From a virus, in the IMG/VR virus record IMGVR_UViG_3300003702_000965, positions 1 to 64,000 of that record: a DNA stretch of 64,000 bases. The stretch is one strand, 5' to 3'. Both the position numbers and the translations under genes were made by a program. Under the pieces are notes generated by a model that was not told the DNA's origin, made no database searches, and worked only from the letters and a program-made list of their open reading frames with translations. Positions within the stretch are counted from its first letter, which is position 1, and every line of letters begins with the position of its first letter. This document shows positions 18,622-28,690 of the stretch, piece after piece.

Positions 18622-20546
18622 TGGATAACCCAAATACATATGTTTCTTATGGAGACTTTGGTTTCAAGGGGGATGGTTTCACAACTCCATACGTCTCCAG
18701 AACTCAGACTCCTATCTATTATGGGGTAAGGTCAGGACAGATAAGCGAAATAACTTTACAGGGGCAAATAACTGGGCTTGCATATGAAGAAATTATTTCA
18801 ACTCAAGCAAGGTTAATAAGTGGATTTTCCAAAGATTTTCAAAGTTTAGACCTTAGGGAAAAAGCTACGGATGAGGCTACAGAATTGACTTCTGTCGCAG
18901 GATTTCCGCTTAATAATTGTATAGTTAATAGCATTAATTTTGGTGAGTCAAAATATACTGCATTATTGGATTATTCGATAAGCATTAGGGGGTACGATCC
19001 ATCTCTCTTTTCTGGCGTGTCGAAAGTCACTGAACCTGTCAATAGCTTTTCTTTTGCAGATAGAGAAGATGGGACGGTTTCAGTTTCTCATGAAATTTCA
19101 GCTGTAGGAATAAACACAAAACCTAGCGGAACTATGGAGAGTAACGCTCTGGATAACGCAAAGAGCTTTGTATTGTCTTTGACTGGTTGGAACAATCAAG
19201 TTTTACCGGAACTAATCAAAAAAAATGACGGGTCAAGCTTTACAAGCGTATCTCCATCTCTGGTGTCACAGGTGGAGAATGTTAACAGAATGAATGGGAA
19301 TTTTTCTGTTACTGAAAATTGGGAGTTTGACAAGGACAATAGAGACGATTTTTCAAGAAAAGTTACGGTTGATATTGATTCTGGCATTAATGCTGACTTT
19401 GTGGTAGCGACTGTTCGAGCTGAATACCGTGGAAGCAAGCAAAAATCCATGGCTTTCTTGAGAAACGCCATTCACGACGACGGAGGGATAAAAAAAGAAT
19501 TATATGAAATAGCGGCTGATAATTTCGATGCTTTTAAGGGAGACGTTACTAGAAAAATAAACCCAGAGCCTAGGTCGTTTGACGTGAAAGAGACGGAAGA
19601 TTCGAGAAAGATATCTATTTCTGCGATTTTTAGCGACAGTGACTTACATCCATATAAAGTTATAAACTTTCAAAACACTCCAGAGGGACATCCGAGCAAA
19701 CAGCAAAATTATGCATATTTTGATTATAGCGTAGATTTATCCAAGGACGAAATTAGAAGCTCGACTCAAGTAACAATAAAGGGGTCTGTAGTTGGGATAG
19801 GGGGAGATCTAAAAAATAGATATAGTGGAGCTTACAACTTTGTGGACGACTTACATAACGCCCCTGTAAATTCAGCTACTCCTTACAGGGGACTGAGTGG
19901 ATTTTTATATTGGAAAGCTAAAGGTGTATATGACATTTATTATTCAGGGATTTCAGGATTTGGCTTAAATCAGAGAGCCATGAATATTTCAGTAGATTAT
20001 AATGAGTATGCGGGAAGAGTGGATTTGTCTGCCGATTTTAATGATGATGATCAGTTCCTCGGGCAGTATAGAAAGAATGATAAAGTATCATATTCGATTA
20101 AAGTAAAGCCTACGATCCCAATGATCTCCTCAAAACCAATCATTTCGACTACAGCGACTATAGGAGTTGGTGAGGTCACAAAGCATGAATTTTTTGATTT
20201 GCGAGTAAACAAAAAAACTGAAGTTTCAATCTCTTGTAATGTAAAACCAGAAAAAGGGGCGTATTTTTACAGGGAAAATCTTGTGGAGGAAGCCAAAACA
20301 GACGCGTATAATCTAAGAAAGGTTTTGAAACAATTATATGTAGATGAACAGGCGATTAAATCCAACACAAACACGATAGATGATTCTGCGAGTTTTATTA
20401 AAATTAATTCAGATAAAATAAATTATGATAAATTTTTGGGGGACTTTTCTTTGTCGTCCTCTTATAGTTTCAATGATATAGCTGGTCGTTTTGTTAAACG
20501 GCCCTCTAACTTGTTCAGCAATGAAGATCCGTTAGCGGAAATTTAA
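18621..20546 (+). CDS. Tail/baseplate structural protein
   Basis: 641 residues from ATG 18621, which overlaps the previous stop by one base and has GGAAGGAAA upstream; an earlier TTG at 18600 is less likely. Beta-rich throughout. The N-terminus (YGDFGFKGDGFTTPYVSRTQTPIYYGVRSGQISEITL) is followed by ISIRGYDPSLF and repeats of the type VSVSHEISAVG, FSVTENWEFDKDNRD and YFDYSVDLSKDE. These resemble the beta repeats in the second half of the preceding protein, so the two may be related by duplication. Probably a baseplate or tail-tip component; no enzyme motif is visible. Confidence 0.6.
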   Translation: MDNPNTYVSYGDFGFKGDGFTTPYVSRTQTPIYYGVRSGQISEITLQGQITGLAYEEIISTQARLISGFSKDFQSLDLREKATDEATELTSVAGFPLNNCIVNSINFGESKYTALLDYSISIRGYDPSLFSGVSKVTEPVNSFSFADREDGTVSVSHEISAVGINTKPSGTMESNALDNAKSFVLSLTGWNNQVLPELIKKNDGSSFTSVSPSLVSQVENVNRMNGNFSVTENWEFDKDNRDDFSRKVTVDIDSGINADFVVATVRAEYRGSKQKSMAFLRNAIHDDGGIKKELYEIAADNFDAFKGDVTRKINPEPRSFDVKETEDSRKISISAIFSDSDLHPYKVINFQNTPEGHPSKQQNYAYFDYSVDLSKDEIRSSTQVTIKGSVVGIGGDLKNRYSGAYNFVDDLHNAPVNSATPYRGLSGFLYWKAKGVYDIYYSGISGFGLNQRAMNISVDYNEYAGRVDLSADFNDDDQFLGQYRKNDKVSYSIKVKPTIPMISSKPIISTTATIGVGEVTKHEFFDLRVNKKTEVSISCNVKPEKGAYFYRENLVEEAKTDAYNLRKVLKQLYVDEQAIKSNTNTIDDSASFIKINSDKINYDKFLGDFSLSSSYSFNDIAGRFVKRPSNLFSNEDPLAEI

Positions 20547-20551
20547 ATTTT

Positions 20552-22792
20552 ATGTTTGATAGAGATTTATTTTTTAGATATGCGAGTGGAGTGAATCTGG
20601 AAACAGGGGCAATGCTGACTTACTATGCCTTTAATGAGGTCGTCCCTAGGCAAAATCATAAAATATTTAATTCTCTTTATTCAACTGGAGAAAATTTTTT
20701 GTCTGGGGAAATATTGGATTCAGATAAATACGCTGGATACTCTTTGGGCTCTGGCAACTTTCCTGTTAGTGGCGAGTTTACTGGAGCTGGTTACCTTGAC
20801 AGAAAAATATTTGATGGATCTGGATATTTCGACGGGTCTGACTTGATAAAAATAGGGCATAATGTCGACTTGGATTCTTGGACTATGTTCTTTAATTATT
20901 CTGGCGCTAATGAAATCTTGGGCGCTGGAACTGCAATTGGTAAGGAGAAGGTTCTGTTTTCTTCTTGTGGATCTCCTACTGGTTTGTCTGGGTGTTCTAT
21001 TGGCGTGTTGGACAATAAGTTCATATCTTTAAAAAATTATAATGAAACCGGAAGAAATTCTTTAATTTTGACCGCCCAATATCCGGGGCAAAATTTAGTT
21101 TCCATCTCGAGAAGCTTTGGTACAAAATATAATGTTTTAGGGCTACATAATGTATATGAGAACAAACATCATTATTCAACATTTACAGATCCTAGTTTTA
21201 AAAAATCAAACCAATGGCATTTAGGCTCTCATAGTGGGGTTAATACGTATGATTCTACGCTATTGCATAGGGCAACAGGGTTTAGGGGATATATAGATGA
21301 TTTTGTTTTATTTAGCGGTGACTTGTCTAATGTGAAAAAAGAAAGTCTTAGTAAATTCTTTGGTCTAACTGGTTATGCCTATGCTCAAACTGGACTAGTG
21401 TCTGGATATTTTAGTGGAGTTACTGGAGTAAGCGTTATCTCTGGTGTTATAGGTCAGGAGGTGAGTGGATATACGAATAAAATAGTTCAAACAATAACAG
21501 ACAGATCGAACAAAACCATAAATATATACGCCAAAGTTCCTGTTTATTCTCCAGTAAGTGGACAGTTAAGAGTTTATACCACTGGATCTGCCTATGTCCA
21601 AACTACGGGGATAGTAACCCCCGAAAAACTAAGCTATTCGTCTGATTATCTTAAAAGATATTCTTTCAATGCCATTAATTTCTCGAAAGCTAACGCGAGC
21701 AATTCAATAGTTGAATTTAGAAGCAGTAATACAGGGATTGAAAATGTTAATCTAACCCCTTCAATTATTGAGGACAAGTCCTTTGTCATTAACGAGGAAG
21801 CCGCCAATGGGAAATTTAATGTTTTTGTGAGTGGTTATTATAAGTCGCCGAAAGCTTCTGATATAATTGATGCCGGAGCTTTGTTTTCAAGTTACGGAGC
21901 GTCAGGAAGCGATGGGCTACAGACTGGGACTTTCGAGTTTTTAGACGTCATGTCTGGTCAGGCTTATACTTTCGACCCTACTGGAGCTTATTCTTCTTCG
22001 GTTGTTGCTAGAGATCCTTCTGGGGTTGTCGCGGTGGGCCTTAACGACAGTATTCATTCCGAATGGGTACAAAACAAAACCCCAATTGAGATAACCCCGA
22101 AAACAAATAAACTAATATTTTTCCATAAGACCCCACCTTCAATAGCGTATAGGTTTTCGTCTTTCCCAATAAAACTTACTCCGGTCTATAGCCATGATTA
22201 TCAAGTCGGCGGCTCTGGATCGTTTTCTTCCGTTTCTTCTTTCGGTTCAGATTCGGATAAAATTTTAGTTGATTTGCCGAGCTCTAGCAGGGTTTTATAT
22301 CACAATTTTACAGGGCATTCGAACGGGCCTCATACAATTTTCTCTGGTTCTGGTTACGTAAATAAAGATGTTTATTTGGATGGGTTAAAGCTCGGTTCTG
22401 GATATGACCACGATACTTTTGGCGGAAAATTTAGACTTAAAAAGGCTGTTCCCGGGGCCGGAAATAAGGGTTTATTTTTTGTTCCTAGGGCTTATGAAAA
22501 TTTTATAACAGGCTCCGGCGTTTTGCAGGCGAACAAGGTCGCGTTTAACGCTCAGTATAACAAAATTCCACAGTCTGAAACCAAAGCTCCATTATTAGAC
22601 GAACAATTCTGGAGAGCGGGAAAAAGGGAAAAAGAAGATGCGGATTATGAAAAAGTCTTAAGGAACGGAATGTTCTATTCTCCTACGGGTTTGGCTTCAA
22701 CTGCTACAACCTATGATAATCATGTATTCAGCGGAATAGCGACAGGATTTTTCAATACTCTTTTAACGTCAGTACAAGATAACTCAGTATAA
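20552..22792 (+). CDS. Tail appendage protein with LamG/concanavalin-like domain
   Basis: 746 residues, start ATG 20552. Residues of about 60-275 have the pattern of a laminin-G/concanavalin-like lectin fold: GSGYFDGSDLIKIG, DLDSWTMFFNYSG, GCSIGVLDNKFISLKNY and finally FRGYIDDFVLFSGDLS, which is the usual last strand of such domains. The rest is rich in Ser, Gly, Tyr and Thr with many short beta segments. The C-terminus (SETKAPLLDEQFWRAGKREKEDADYEKVLRNGMFYSPTG) is more helical and may anchor it to neighbours. A host-surface or glycan contact role is inferred from the fold. Confidence 0.62.
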   Translation: MFDRDLFFRYASGVNLETGAMLTYYAFNEVVPRQNHKIFNSLYSTGENFLSGEILDSDKYAGYSLGSGNFPVSGEFTGAGYLDRKIFDGSGYFDGSDLIKIGHNVDLDSWTMFFNYSGANEILGAGTAIGKEKVLFSSCGSPTGLSGCSIGVLDNKFISLKNYNETGRNSLILTAQYPGQNLVSISRSFGTKYNVLGLHNVYENKHHYSTFTDPSFKKSNQWHLGSHSGVNTYDSTLLHRATGFRGYIDDFVLFSGDLSNVKKESLSKFFGLTGYAYAQTGLVSGYFSGVTGVSVISGVIGQEVSGYTNKIVQTITDRSNKTINIYAKVPVYSPVSGQLRVYTTGSAYVQTTGIVTPEKLSYSSDYLKRYSFNAINFSKANASNSIVEFRSSNTGIENVNLTPSIIEDKSFVINEEAANGKFNVFVSGYYKSPKASDIIDAGALFSSYGASGSDGLQTGTFEFLDVMSGQAYTFDPTGAYSSSVVARDPSGVVAVGLNDSIHSEWVQNKTPIEITPKTNKLIFFHKTPPSIAYRFSSFPIKLTPVYSHDYQVGGSGSFSSVSSFGSDSDKILVDLPSSSRVLYHNFTGHSNGPHTIFSGSGYVNKDVYLDGLKLGSGYDHDTFGGKFRLKKAVPGAGNKGLFFVPRAYENFITGSGVLQANKVAFNAQYNKIPQSETKAPLLDEQFWRAGKREKEDADYEKVLRNGMFYSPTGLASTATTYDNHVFSGIATGFFNTLLTSVQDNSV

Positions 22793-22795
22793 AAT

Positions 22796-25468
22796 ATGCC
22801 ATCCCATTATCACACAATAGAGCAAATACAAATAGGAAACCAGAAGCCCGGTTTATTAGAAAGCGACGGAGTCATATACGCCATTATATCCTCGAGCTAT
22901 ACTCAGGGATATACAGATGGCCCCTCTAAGTTTTCCATTAGCATCGTTTCCACGGATTCTTCTGTAGAGTTGGAAAGCCCTAGTGGATATATAGGAACTA
23001 AATTCGAGAATACATTTGCCGAAAGCAATTTGGAAACAATAACCATTCTAGATAATGACGGTGAAGGAGTTTTTTCTTTTACGGGCTTCTTAATTTCCTA
23101 TTCGGAGAATCTTTCCGCAGGAAACAGGTCTTACACCTTGGAATACGTTGACACCTCAGTAATATTAGATAAAATTTTTGTAGGACTGCCAAATAGACAT
23201 AAGAGCAGTGACCACTACAACATGGCAGAAGTGGATGTAAAAGCTTTGTGTACGGATGCCGAAGGGATATCTACGGTTGCTTCTCGTAAATTTCGCCTTG
23301 ATGGAACGCGACTAGTAGACGGAGTAACTGGCATGCCGCTGGGAGATGGAATAAAATTAGCTTCTGAAAGAAGTTATAAGGCATTTTTGAACCGTGAAAA
23401 ATTTGCTGGTGGAATGATGATAGTTGGAGATGAGCAATGGTCTGAGAATTCATGTTCTATTCCTAAGGTTGATTATGAGCTTGGTGATTTACTTTATACC
23501 ATGAGCATCGGAGCAAATATCCTTTCCGAAGGAGCTCCGGTGAAGGGAATAAGACGGGAGCATTCTGGAACTCTGAGGGCAGTTTTAAGTAATTGGTGTG
23601 CTGAGTTTGGTTATACTTTTATTTGGGGTGCCGACAAAGATTACGACAGAGTTTCTTTTATAAATATGGGTATAGGTATTAATCCTAACTTTAGGGGCAT
23701 CAAAAGTGCGCTAAAAACGGCTGGGATTGAGTCCATGACTTATTCCAAAACAAATGATTCAATGTCCGTGGGTTTAACTACTCGTTTTATGAAGCCTCAT
23801 AATATAGAAGACAAGTCGGTAAGCATTTCAGCGCCTGTCCCATGTTCTCCGTTGAGGATCCAAGATGTTTTTAATTTTCAGACTTATGCTGTCCAAATGC
23901 CGGGGCAAGGAGTCAGGGGGGATGCATTTTCCATAAGCTGTGCTTTGTCCAAATACAACACCGACATAAGGACTTTATGGTATTTGGGTGGCTGCCGGCA
24001 AGGCAATTTTAGGTGGGAGGCGTTAGGGATATATTTAGCAGCCGGATCGTGGGGCTCTGGAGACAATGATTTTTACGCATTGGGCAAAGATGCTGAAAAA
24101 AATAATTTATTAAGATCTTATTTTTTATCTGATTATGATCAGATATTAGAGGAATGGGGCGGTGCGGCTAACGTTAAGTGCGCTATAGTCTATAGAAGCG
24201 AGGATATGGAAAATAGATTTATAGAATGGGAAAGAAGTATAGCTGATAATTTTATAGGGCAATATTTTAAAGCTAATTATTACAGTACTATTCCAGACTC
24301 GGAAGAATGCGGCCCGTTTGGTAGAAGAATGAAAGTTGCGGACAGCGATCCTCCATTCGAAGATTTGATAGGAGGATTTGTGGAGGCAAACTCAATGGAT
24401 CCATACGGCAAAGGACTTGGCATTGCGCCCTTCGCAAAATTTGGCCATGTAATAAAGAGATCTTCTGCGCCTTGGGTTGGTGGCATTGAGGCTGATAATG
24501 AATTAGATGTAAAAACATTTTTGCCTAGGTTTTTCCCAATAGATAACGACGTCATTGAATTGTTAATCGAAAACGGAACGATGACTGATGCCGTAATAAG
24601 TAGTTTCGCTATGGGAGGTGCTAGATTTGAGCTGGGGATTATGGTGTTTCACACAAAATCAATCAATACAAGCTCACTTGTGAGCATCGAGAACGGTAGA
24701 GGTGAGAACAATAGCGAAGTTACATTTAACGAAATCAATAAAGGAGCTATGGGGGTGAGCTCTGATTGCAAGCGTACCTGCTCCATCGATATCGAACAAT
24801 TAATTTGTAGAAAACCCATCTTTCCGAACAATTTAAGACCCGGCCCTAATAGTAATAGGTGCATGACGGTTGATGTGACGTATGACGGAGAATCTTTGGG
24901 GAAAATATTTATGCCAGCAGGGACGCTTGAAAACAGTGGTTTCACTAGGATAGAAAAGATAGATTTTTCCAACACTTTTTTCAAAAAAGCGATCAAACAT
25001 TTCGAGTTTTCCCCGCCAAGTAATGTCCTTAACGCGGCTTCTATAAATATAGTGACTCAAGACATGACTAATCAGGTTTTGTATCTTCCCAGCGAGACTG
25101 GAGACAGAGTATTAACCGCTGATACTATTGTAATCGGTAGAGGAAGCGCGAAAAGCTACGGTTATATAGACGTGGGATTTGGCGGTGCAGTAAGAAAATA
25201 TCATAACGATACGTTGGGAAGCTCTGTTGTTGGGGGGGAAAGCTCGCCTAAGGAAACTTTAAGCGCGGTTGTTCCGTCTTACGCTTTGTCAAAAATAACA
25301 GAGCTATTGAATGTGAAAAAAGGAATCTCTTCCTTTACTTTTTCTATCGGAGCTAATGGTTCAGACGTGAATGTTTCATTTGCTAATTTACCACCCACAC
25401 CCCCATCAATGGATATTTTAATGATTGATCAAGCGGTGAAAACAAGCACAATCCACTTTAGAAATTAA
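22796..25468 (+). CDS. Large tail/baseplate hub-like protein
   Basis: 890 residues, start ATG 22796, with no obvious ribosome binding site. The N-terminal third is beta-rich (KFSISIVSTDSSVELESPSG, LETITILDNDGEGVFSFTGFLISYSENLSAGNRSYTLEYVDTS). The combination of binding-type beta domains, the ETITILDNDGEG segment and place in the tail-tip cluster suits a hub or central tail protein, but no family could be fixed. Several Cys residues occur (RTCSIDIEQLICRKPIF). The C-terminus is a beta domain (GISSFTFSIGANGSDVNVSFANLPP). No lysozyme or peptidase motif was found. Confidence 0.55.
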   Translation: MPSHYHTIEQIQIGNQKPGLLESDGVIYAIISSSYTQGYTDGPSKFSISIVSTDSSVELESPSGYIGTKFENTFAESNLETITILDNDGEGVFSFTGFLISYSENLSAGNRSYTLEYVDTSVILDKIFVGLPNRHKSSDHYNMAEVDVKALCTDAEGISTVASRKFRLDGTRLVDGVTGMPLGDGIKLASERSYKAFLNREKFAGGMMIVGDEQWSENSCSIPKVDYELGDLLYTMSIGANILSEGAPVKGIRREHSGTLRAVLSNWCAEFGYTFIWGADKDYDRVSFINMGIGINPNFRGIKSALKTAGIESMTYSKTNDSMSVGLTTRFMKPHNIEDKSVSISAPVPCSPLRIQDVFNFQTYAVQMPGQGVRGDAFSISCALSKYNTDIRTLWYLGGCRQGNFRWEALGIYLAAGSWGSGDNDFYALGKDAEKNNLLRSYFLSDYDQILEEWGGAANVKCAIVYRSEDMENRFIEWERSIADNFIGQYFKANYYSTIPDSEECGPFGRRMKVADSDPPFEDLIGGFVEANSMDPYGKGLGIAPFAKFGHVIKRSSAPWVGGIEADNELDVKTFLPRFFPIDNDVIELLIENGTMTDAVISSFAMGGARFELGIMVFHTKSINTSSLVSIENGRGENNSEVTFNEINKGAMGVSSDCKRTCSIDIEQLICRKPIFPNNLRPGPNSNRCMTVDVTYDGESLGKIFMPAGTLENSGFTRIEKIDFSNTFFKKAIKHFEFSPPSNVLNAASINIVTQDMTNQVLYLPSETGDRVLTADTIVIGRGSAKSYGYIDVGFGGAVRKYHNDTLGSSVVGGESSPKETLSAVVPSYALSKITELLNVKKGISSFTFSIGANGSDVNVSFANLPPTPPSMDILMIDQAVKTSTIHFRN

Positions 25469-25469
25469 A

Positions 25470-26855
25470 ATGATTGTATTTAGCGGAAAAGATTTCAGGA
25501 ATATAAAAAATGAAAAGTCCATCACTTTTTCCATGGAAAACTTGGGTTTCAGCAACACAATTGGGAGTGGCTGTTTTGGTTTCTCTGGAGCGCTAAACAA
25601 AAGCTTTAATTTTAAATTCATAAAAGGCAATCTCGAGGACTCGAATGGGAGGGTTTTTTATAATTATGATGAAAATGGTGCTTTCGATTTTTCCGGAAAC
25701 GTCAATGAATCTAGTTATGATTATTATATAGATAGTATAGCTTATAGCAGAAATTCAAATAGATCCAACTACACAATTCAAAATTTCTTTGTTGAGTGTA
25801 GCGGCACCAACATGTCCGGAGATATAAACATTTATACCAAGGAGTCCAGAAAACTTAGTTTCACGCTACCTCCAAGATTCAGCGTTAGCGGAACTGTTAC
25901 AGGAACAATAACAAATTCCAGCTTGGATTACTCGTTGGATATATTTAGCAGCTATACTCAGCTGGATGAACAAAGCTTTACTTTAGAATCAATCACAAAC
26001 GCCGGTCATCTACGGCCCAATTCGACAATTAAATACGTTCTAAAAAACAACACAGGAGAAGCGGGAATTGTTTATCCAATTGATTTGATTTTCCCAACTT
26101 CAGCTGGAGATATTAGGGTTTTCAAAACTTCCATAGGAAGAGCTGATAAACCTTTTGAAAACAGCTCTCTCCAGACGTTGTCTCCCCTGTTTTCATCAGG
26201 GGAAAGCTCGGAGACGTACGACTCTGGAAGTTTTTATTTTAATAACGAAAAAAGAACCGCGACTGGATCAGGAGTAGTTGGGGATTACTATAGGCTGTTT
26301 TTGAAGTATGATCGGGGCTATACAGGGTTAACTTCAGGTTGGACAGGAGCTTTCACAATGTCAAATGCTGGGGCAGGATATGGCGATCAAAGTTTTAATG
26401 TCACTGGAGGATATGGAGTTGGGGGGCATGGTTTTGTTCTTTCTGATAGAAATGGAGTTCCCTCAGGCAGGTTGACTGGTATTTCTATAGATTCTTTAGG
26501 TAAGAATTATTCTGGTCAGCCGATTATGAAGATCAATCCCACGCTTGGAGTTACTGGAGAGACTCTTGCCGCCGGTGTTGGAGCCTCCATAACTGTGGAC
26601 AGACATGGGTACTATAAAAAGTTTTGGAATGTTTGGGACCTTTATTCGGGATCCTCTCCAACTGAATTACTTCCCGTTACTGGGGAAGACAGGCTGAATG
26701 AAGCTTACACAGGAAAGTTCCAAAGCAATCAAAACTTTTACATAGGTGTAAGGTCAAGAAACTATTATGACGACTTGGTGCAGGTTGCTGATTTGATAGT
26801 AAGTGGAGTGTCTAACGGGAAAGTGTTTACAGAGAAAATAACAGGAGTTTTATAA
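25470..26855 (+). CDS. Virion structural protein with glycine-rich repeat domain
   Basis: 461 residues. It starts one base after the previous stop. The first two thirds are beta-rich with Ser, Thr and Phe. Residues of about 285-390 hold a Gly-rich module (NAGAGYGDQSFNVTGGYG, then VPSGRLTGISIDSLGKNYSGQPIMKI), a pattern common in phage and virus structural proteins where glycine-tyrosine turns link short strands. The stop overlaps the ATG of the next gene. Probably a tail-tip or appendage subunit. Confidence 0.58.
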   Translation: MIVFSGKDFRNIKNEKSITFSMENLGFSNTIGSGCFGFSGALNKSFNFKFIKGNLEDSNGRVFYNYDENGAFDFSGNVNESSYDYYIDSIAYSRNSNRSNYTIQNFFVECSGTNMSGDINIYTKESRKLSFTLPPRFSVSGTVTGTITNSSLDYSLDIFSSYTQLDEQSFTLESITNAGHLRPNSTIKYVLKNNTGEAGIVYPIDLIFPTSAGDIRVFKTSIGRADKPFENSSLQTLSPLFSSGESSETYDSGSFYFNNEKRTATGSGVVGDYYRLFLKYDRGYTGLTSGWTGAFTMSNAGAGYGDQSFNVTGGYGVGGHGFVLSDRNGVPSGRLTGISIDSLGKNYSGQPIMKINPTLGVTGETLAAGVGASITVDRHGYYKKFWNVWDLYSGSSPTELLPVTGEDRLNEAYTGKFQSNQNFYIGVRSRNYYDDLVQVADLIVSGVSNGKVFTEKITGVL

Positions 26856-28666
26856 TGCCAGTAATAAAATCAGAAGCATCTCCAAATATATACAAAATAA
26901 ATAAGTTTGTTATAGTTGGCTATGTGCCCGGGGCAGGATCCGAAAACTCTGACCCCAAGGAGGCAGGCGCTAATCAAAAAAGACCGATCATTTTACAGGG
27001 GCGTAGAATATTCAGGAATTCCAACAAAGTAGAGATGGTTGATACGGAAGCGCCAATTGTTAACATTGCTGTGCCCGAGAATTTGCGATTTAGTGGCGCT
27101 GGATCTGGCGAAATTCAATTTAATACTGAGGTAGCGCCACCAAATAGCGCAGCCATTGGCACGTCGACCAAAAACGCATTAATTTGCCCCCCTTACCGAG
27201 TTGCAAATCCCGATCATCAAAAATCTTTCCTCGCCCAGCTAGCGGATGGAACCATTCCACCTCAAGCTGTTATTTACGCAATGAGGCTTGAGGCTGATGT
27301 GCGAACGGGAATTTCGCAGCCAAACTCCGAAACAAAATTAACTTGCATATATGTAGACACTAACGTTGACGGAAGAATGTTGAAAATTTCCAGCCAAAGC
27401 AAGTCTAATAAAATTGATCTTTCTGTAAAATACGGTCTAGCCGATCAAATAAAAGCTTGCCAAATAAACGAAGATGCGGCTATTGAATATTTATCTGATA
27501 TAGATGAGATATCTGGCTTCCCCACGGTGCTAACGTCTGCTCCGGATGATGTCACAACTGAACAAAAATATGCTATCGCTTTTAATGGGACGGATTCGTC
27601 GATTAACACTAAAGTTGCGTTAGTTCCTTTCTCTCCCGGTAGTGGCAGCGGGGTTAATCATTTTAGAGCTTTATCTGACGTTAATTCAGCTGCAGCAGAC
27701 TTGATAAGTGATCAAACTCCGGATGACGGCGATGCAGCAGTCACTGTGGCTTTTCAAAGTGGTCTGACTAATAGTCATGGGGGTTTAATTTTTTCAGCTC
27801 CAAATTTTACCGGAGGTGGATCTGCAAAAATAAGAGCAAATTATATAATAAACAAAAACTTCCAAGGAGGCGAGGGAGCTAATAATAATTTTTCCTATTT
27901 TGCGGTTTGCCCGCAGCCTCCTTTGGGGGACAGGGAAGATAATGAAAGCGCGACCGCTTCCGTTGGTTTACACACTTTTTCCGAGCTGATTGATAATGGC
28001 ATTTTCAAAGTCTTAGCGGGGGATACTAACGGTGAAGATAGCTTTAGTGCTCTCGATCATGTCGGTGCAGACAATCCAAATTCAGTTTATGTGCTGACTG
28101 CTTCTCCCGGTGAGATAACTCCAGCCGATGACGAAAATCCTATACTTGGTGAGGTGAGGTTCAGACAATTAGGATATTTGGAGCAGCTGGGAGGAGTTAC
28201 TGTTGCTGACGCCGTGAAATCCCATACGGACATTGAATCCGACGATGGGGTGTTATGCTTGGCTAAGTTAAAGCAAAGAACAACTGACGCAGCATCAAAC
28301 GCTCGGCATACAGTAACATTCGATACGTTAGGTTCTATATTAAGCGATCCTGATCCAGCTGCCCTAAAAACAGGGACCGATGTTCAGGCCGGAAGTTGGT
28401 TAGTGGTTAAAAAGGGGGGTACTGGAGGAACGTTGCAGACTGCCCTGTTGCATGCTGATCTTTTTGGTGGTGGCGGCGGCGGGAACGTAAGTTATGAATC
28501 TCCAAGCGAAGGCCTTACGACGGGGAGGCTTAAATTAGGGACACAAGATCTTGCCGATTCACAAAAATACCAAGTTTATACGCCGACTCTTTTTGGTATC
28601 TGCAAGGAGAATGGAAGCTATGAATATAGGTATTTTTTAACCTCTCTCCCTGTCACCAGCACATAA
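26855..28666 (+). CDS. Virion structural protein (hypothetical)
   Basis: 603 residues with a strong CAGGAGTT Shine-Dalgarno and a TAATG overlap with the gene before. It is acidic and beta-rich. The opening residues (VIKSEASPNIYKINKFVIVGYVPGAG) and later segments (ADDENPILGEVRFRQLGYLEQLGG, LLHADLFGGGGGGNVSYE) do not match a family I recognise. The poly-Gly segment near the C-terminus is probably a linker. It closes a tightly packed run of tail genes. A short gap with a promoter-like element separates it from PhoH. Confidence 0.55.
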   Translation: MPVIKSEASPNIYKINKFVIVGYVPGAGSENSDPKEAGANQKRPIILQGRRIFRNSNKVEMVDTEAPIVNIAVPENLRFSGAGSGEIQFNTEVAPPNSAAIGTSTKNALICPPYRVANPDHQKSFLAQLADGTIPPQAVIYAMRLEADVRTGISQPNSETKLTCIYVDTNVDGRMLKISSQSKSNKIDLSVKYGLADQIKACQINEDAAIEYLSDIDEISGFPTVLTSAPDDVTTEQKYAIAFNGTDSSINTKVALVPFSPGSGSGVNHFRALSDVNSAAADLISDQTPDDGDAAVTVAFQSGLTNSHGGLIFSAPNFTGGGSAKIRANYIINKNFQGGEGANNNFSYFAVCPQPPLGDREDNESATASVGLHTFSELIDNGIFKVLAGDTNGEDSFSALDHVGADNPNSVYVLTASPGEITPADDENPILGEVRFRQLGYLEQLGGVTVADAVKSHTDIESDDGVLCLAKLKQRTTDAASNARHTVTFDTLGSILSDPDPAALKTGTDVQAGSWLVVKKGGTGGTLQTALLHADLFGGGGGGNVSYESPSEGLTTGRLKLGTQDLADSQKYQVYTPTLFGICKENGSYEYRYFLTSLPVTST

Positions 28667-28670
28667 TAAT

Positions 28671-28683
28671 CAGTGTAATATAT
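28671..28683 (+). promoter_or_regulatory. Promoter-like 13-mer before PhoH
   Basis: CAGTGTAATATAT ends 7 bases before the PhoH start and contains a TAATAT hexamer. The identical 13 bases occur on the minus strand at 35313-35325, 3 bases before another start codon. No Shine-Dalgarno lies between the element and either start, so leaderless transcripts are possible. Confidence 0.5.
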
Positions 28684-28690
28684 TTCGAGT

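Noticed and set aside
26855-28666. Tail sheath protein
   Set aside because: No sheath-like domain was recognised; size and position alone are not enough.
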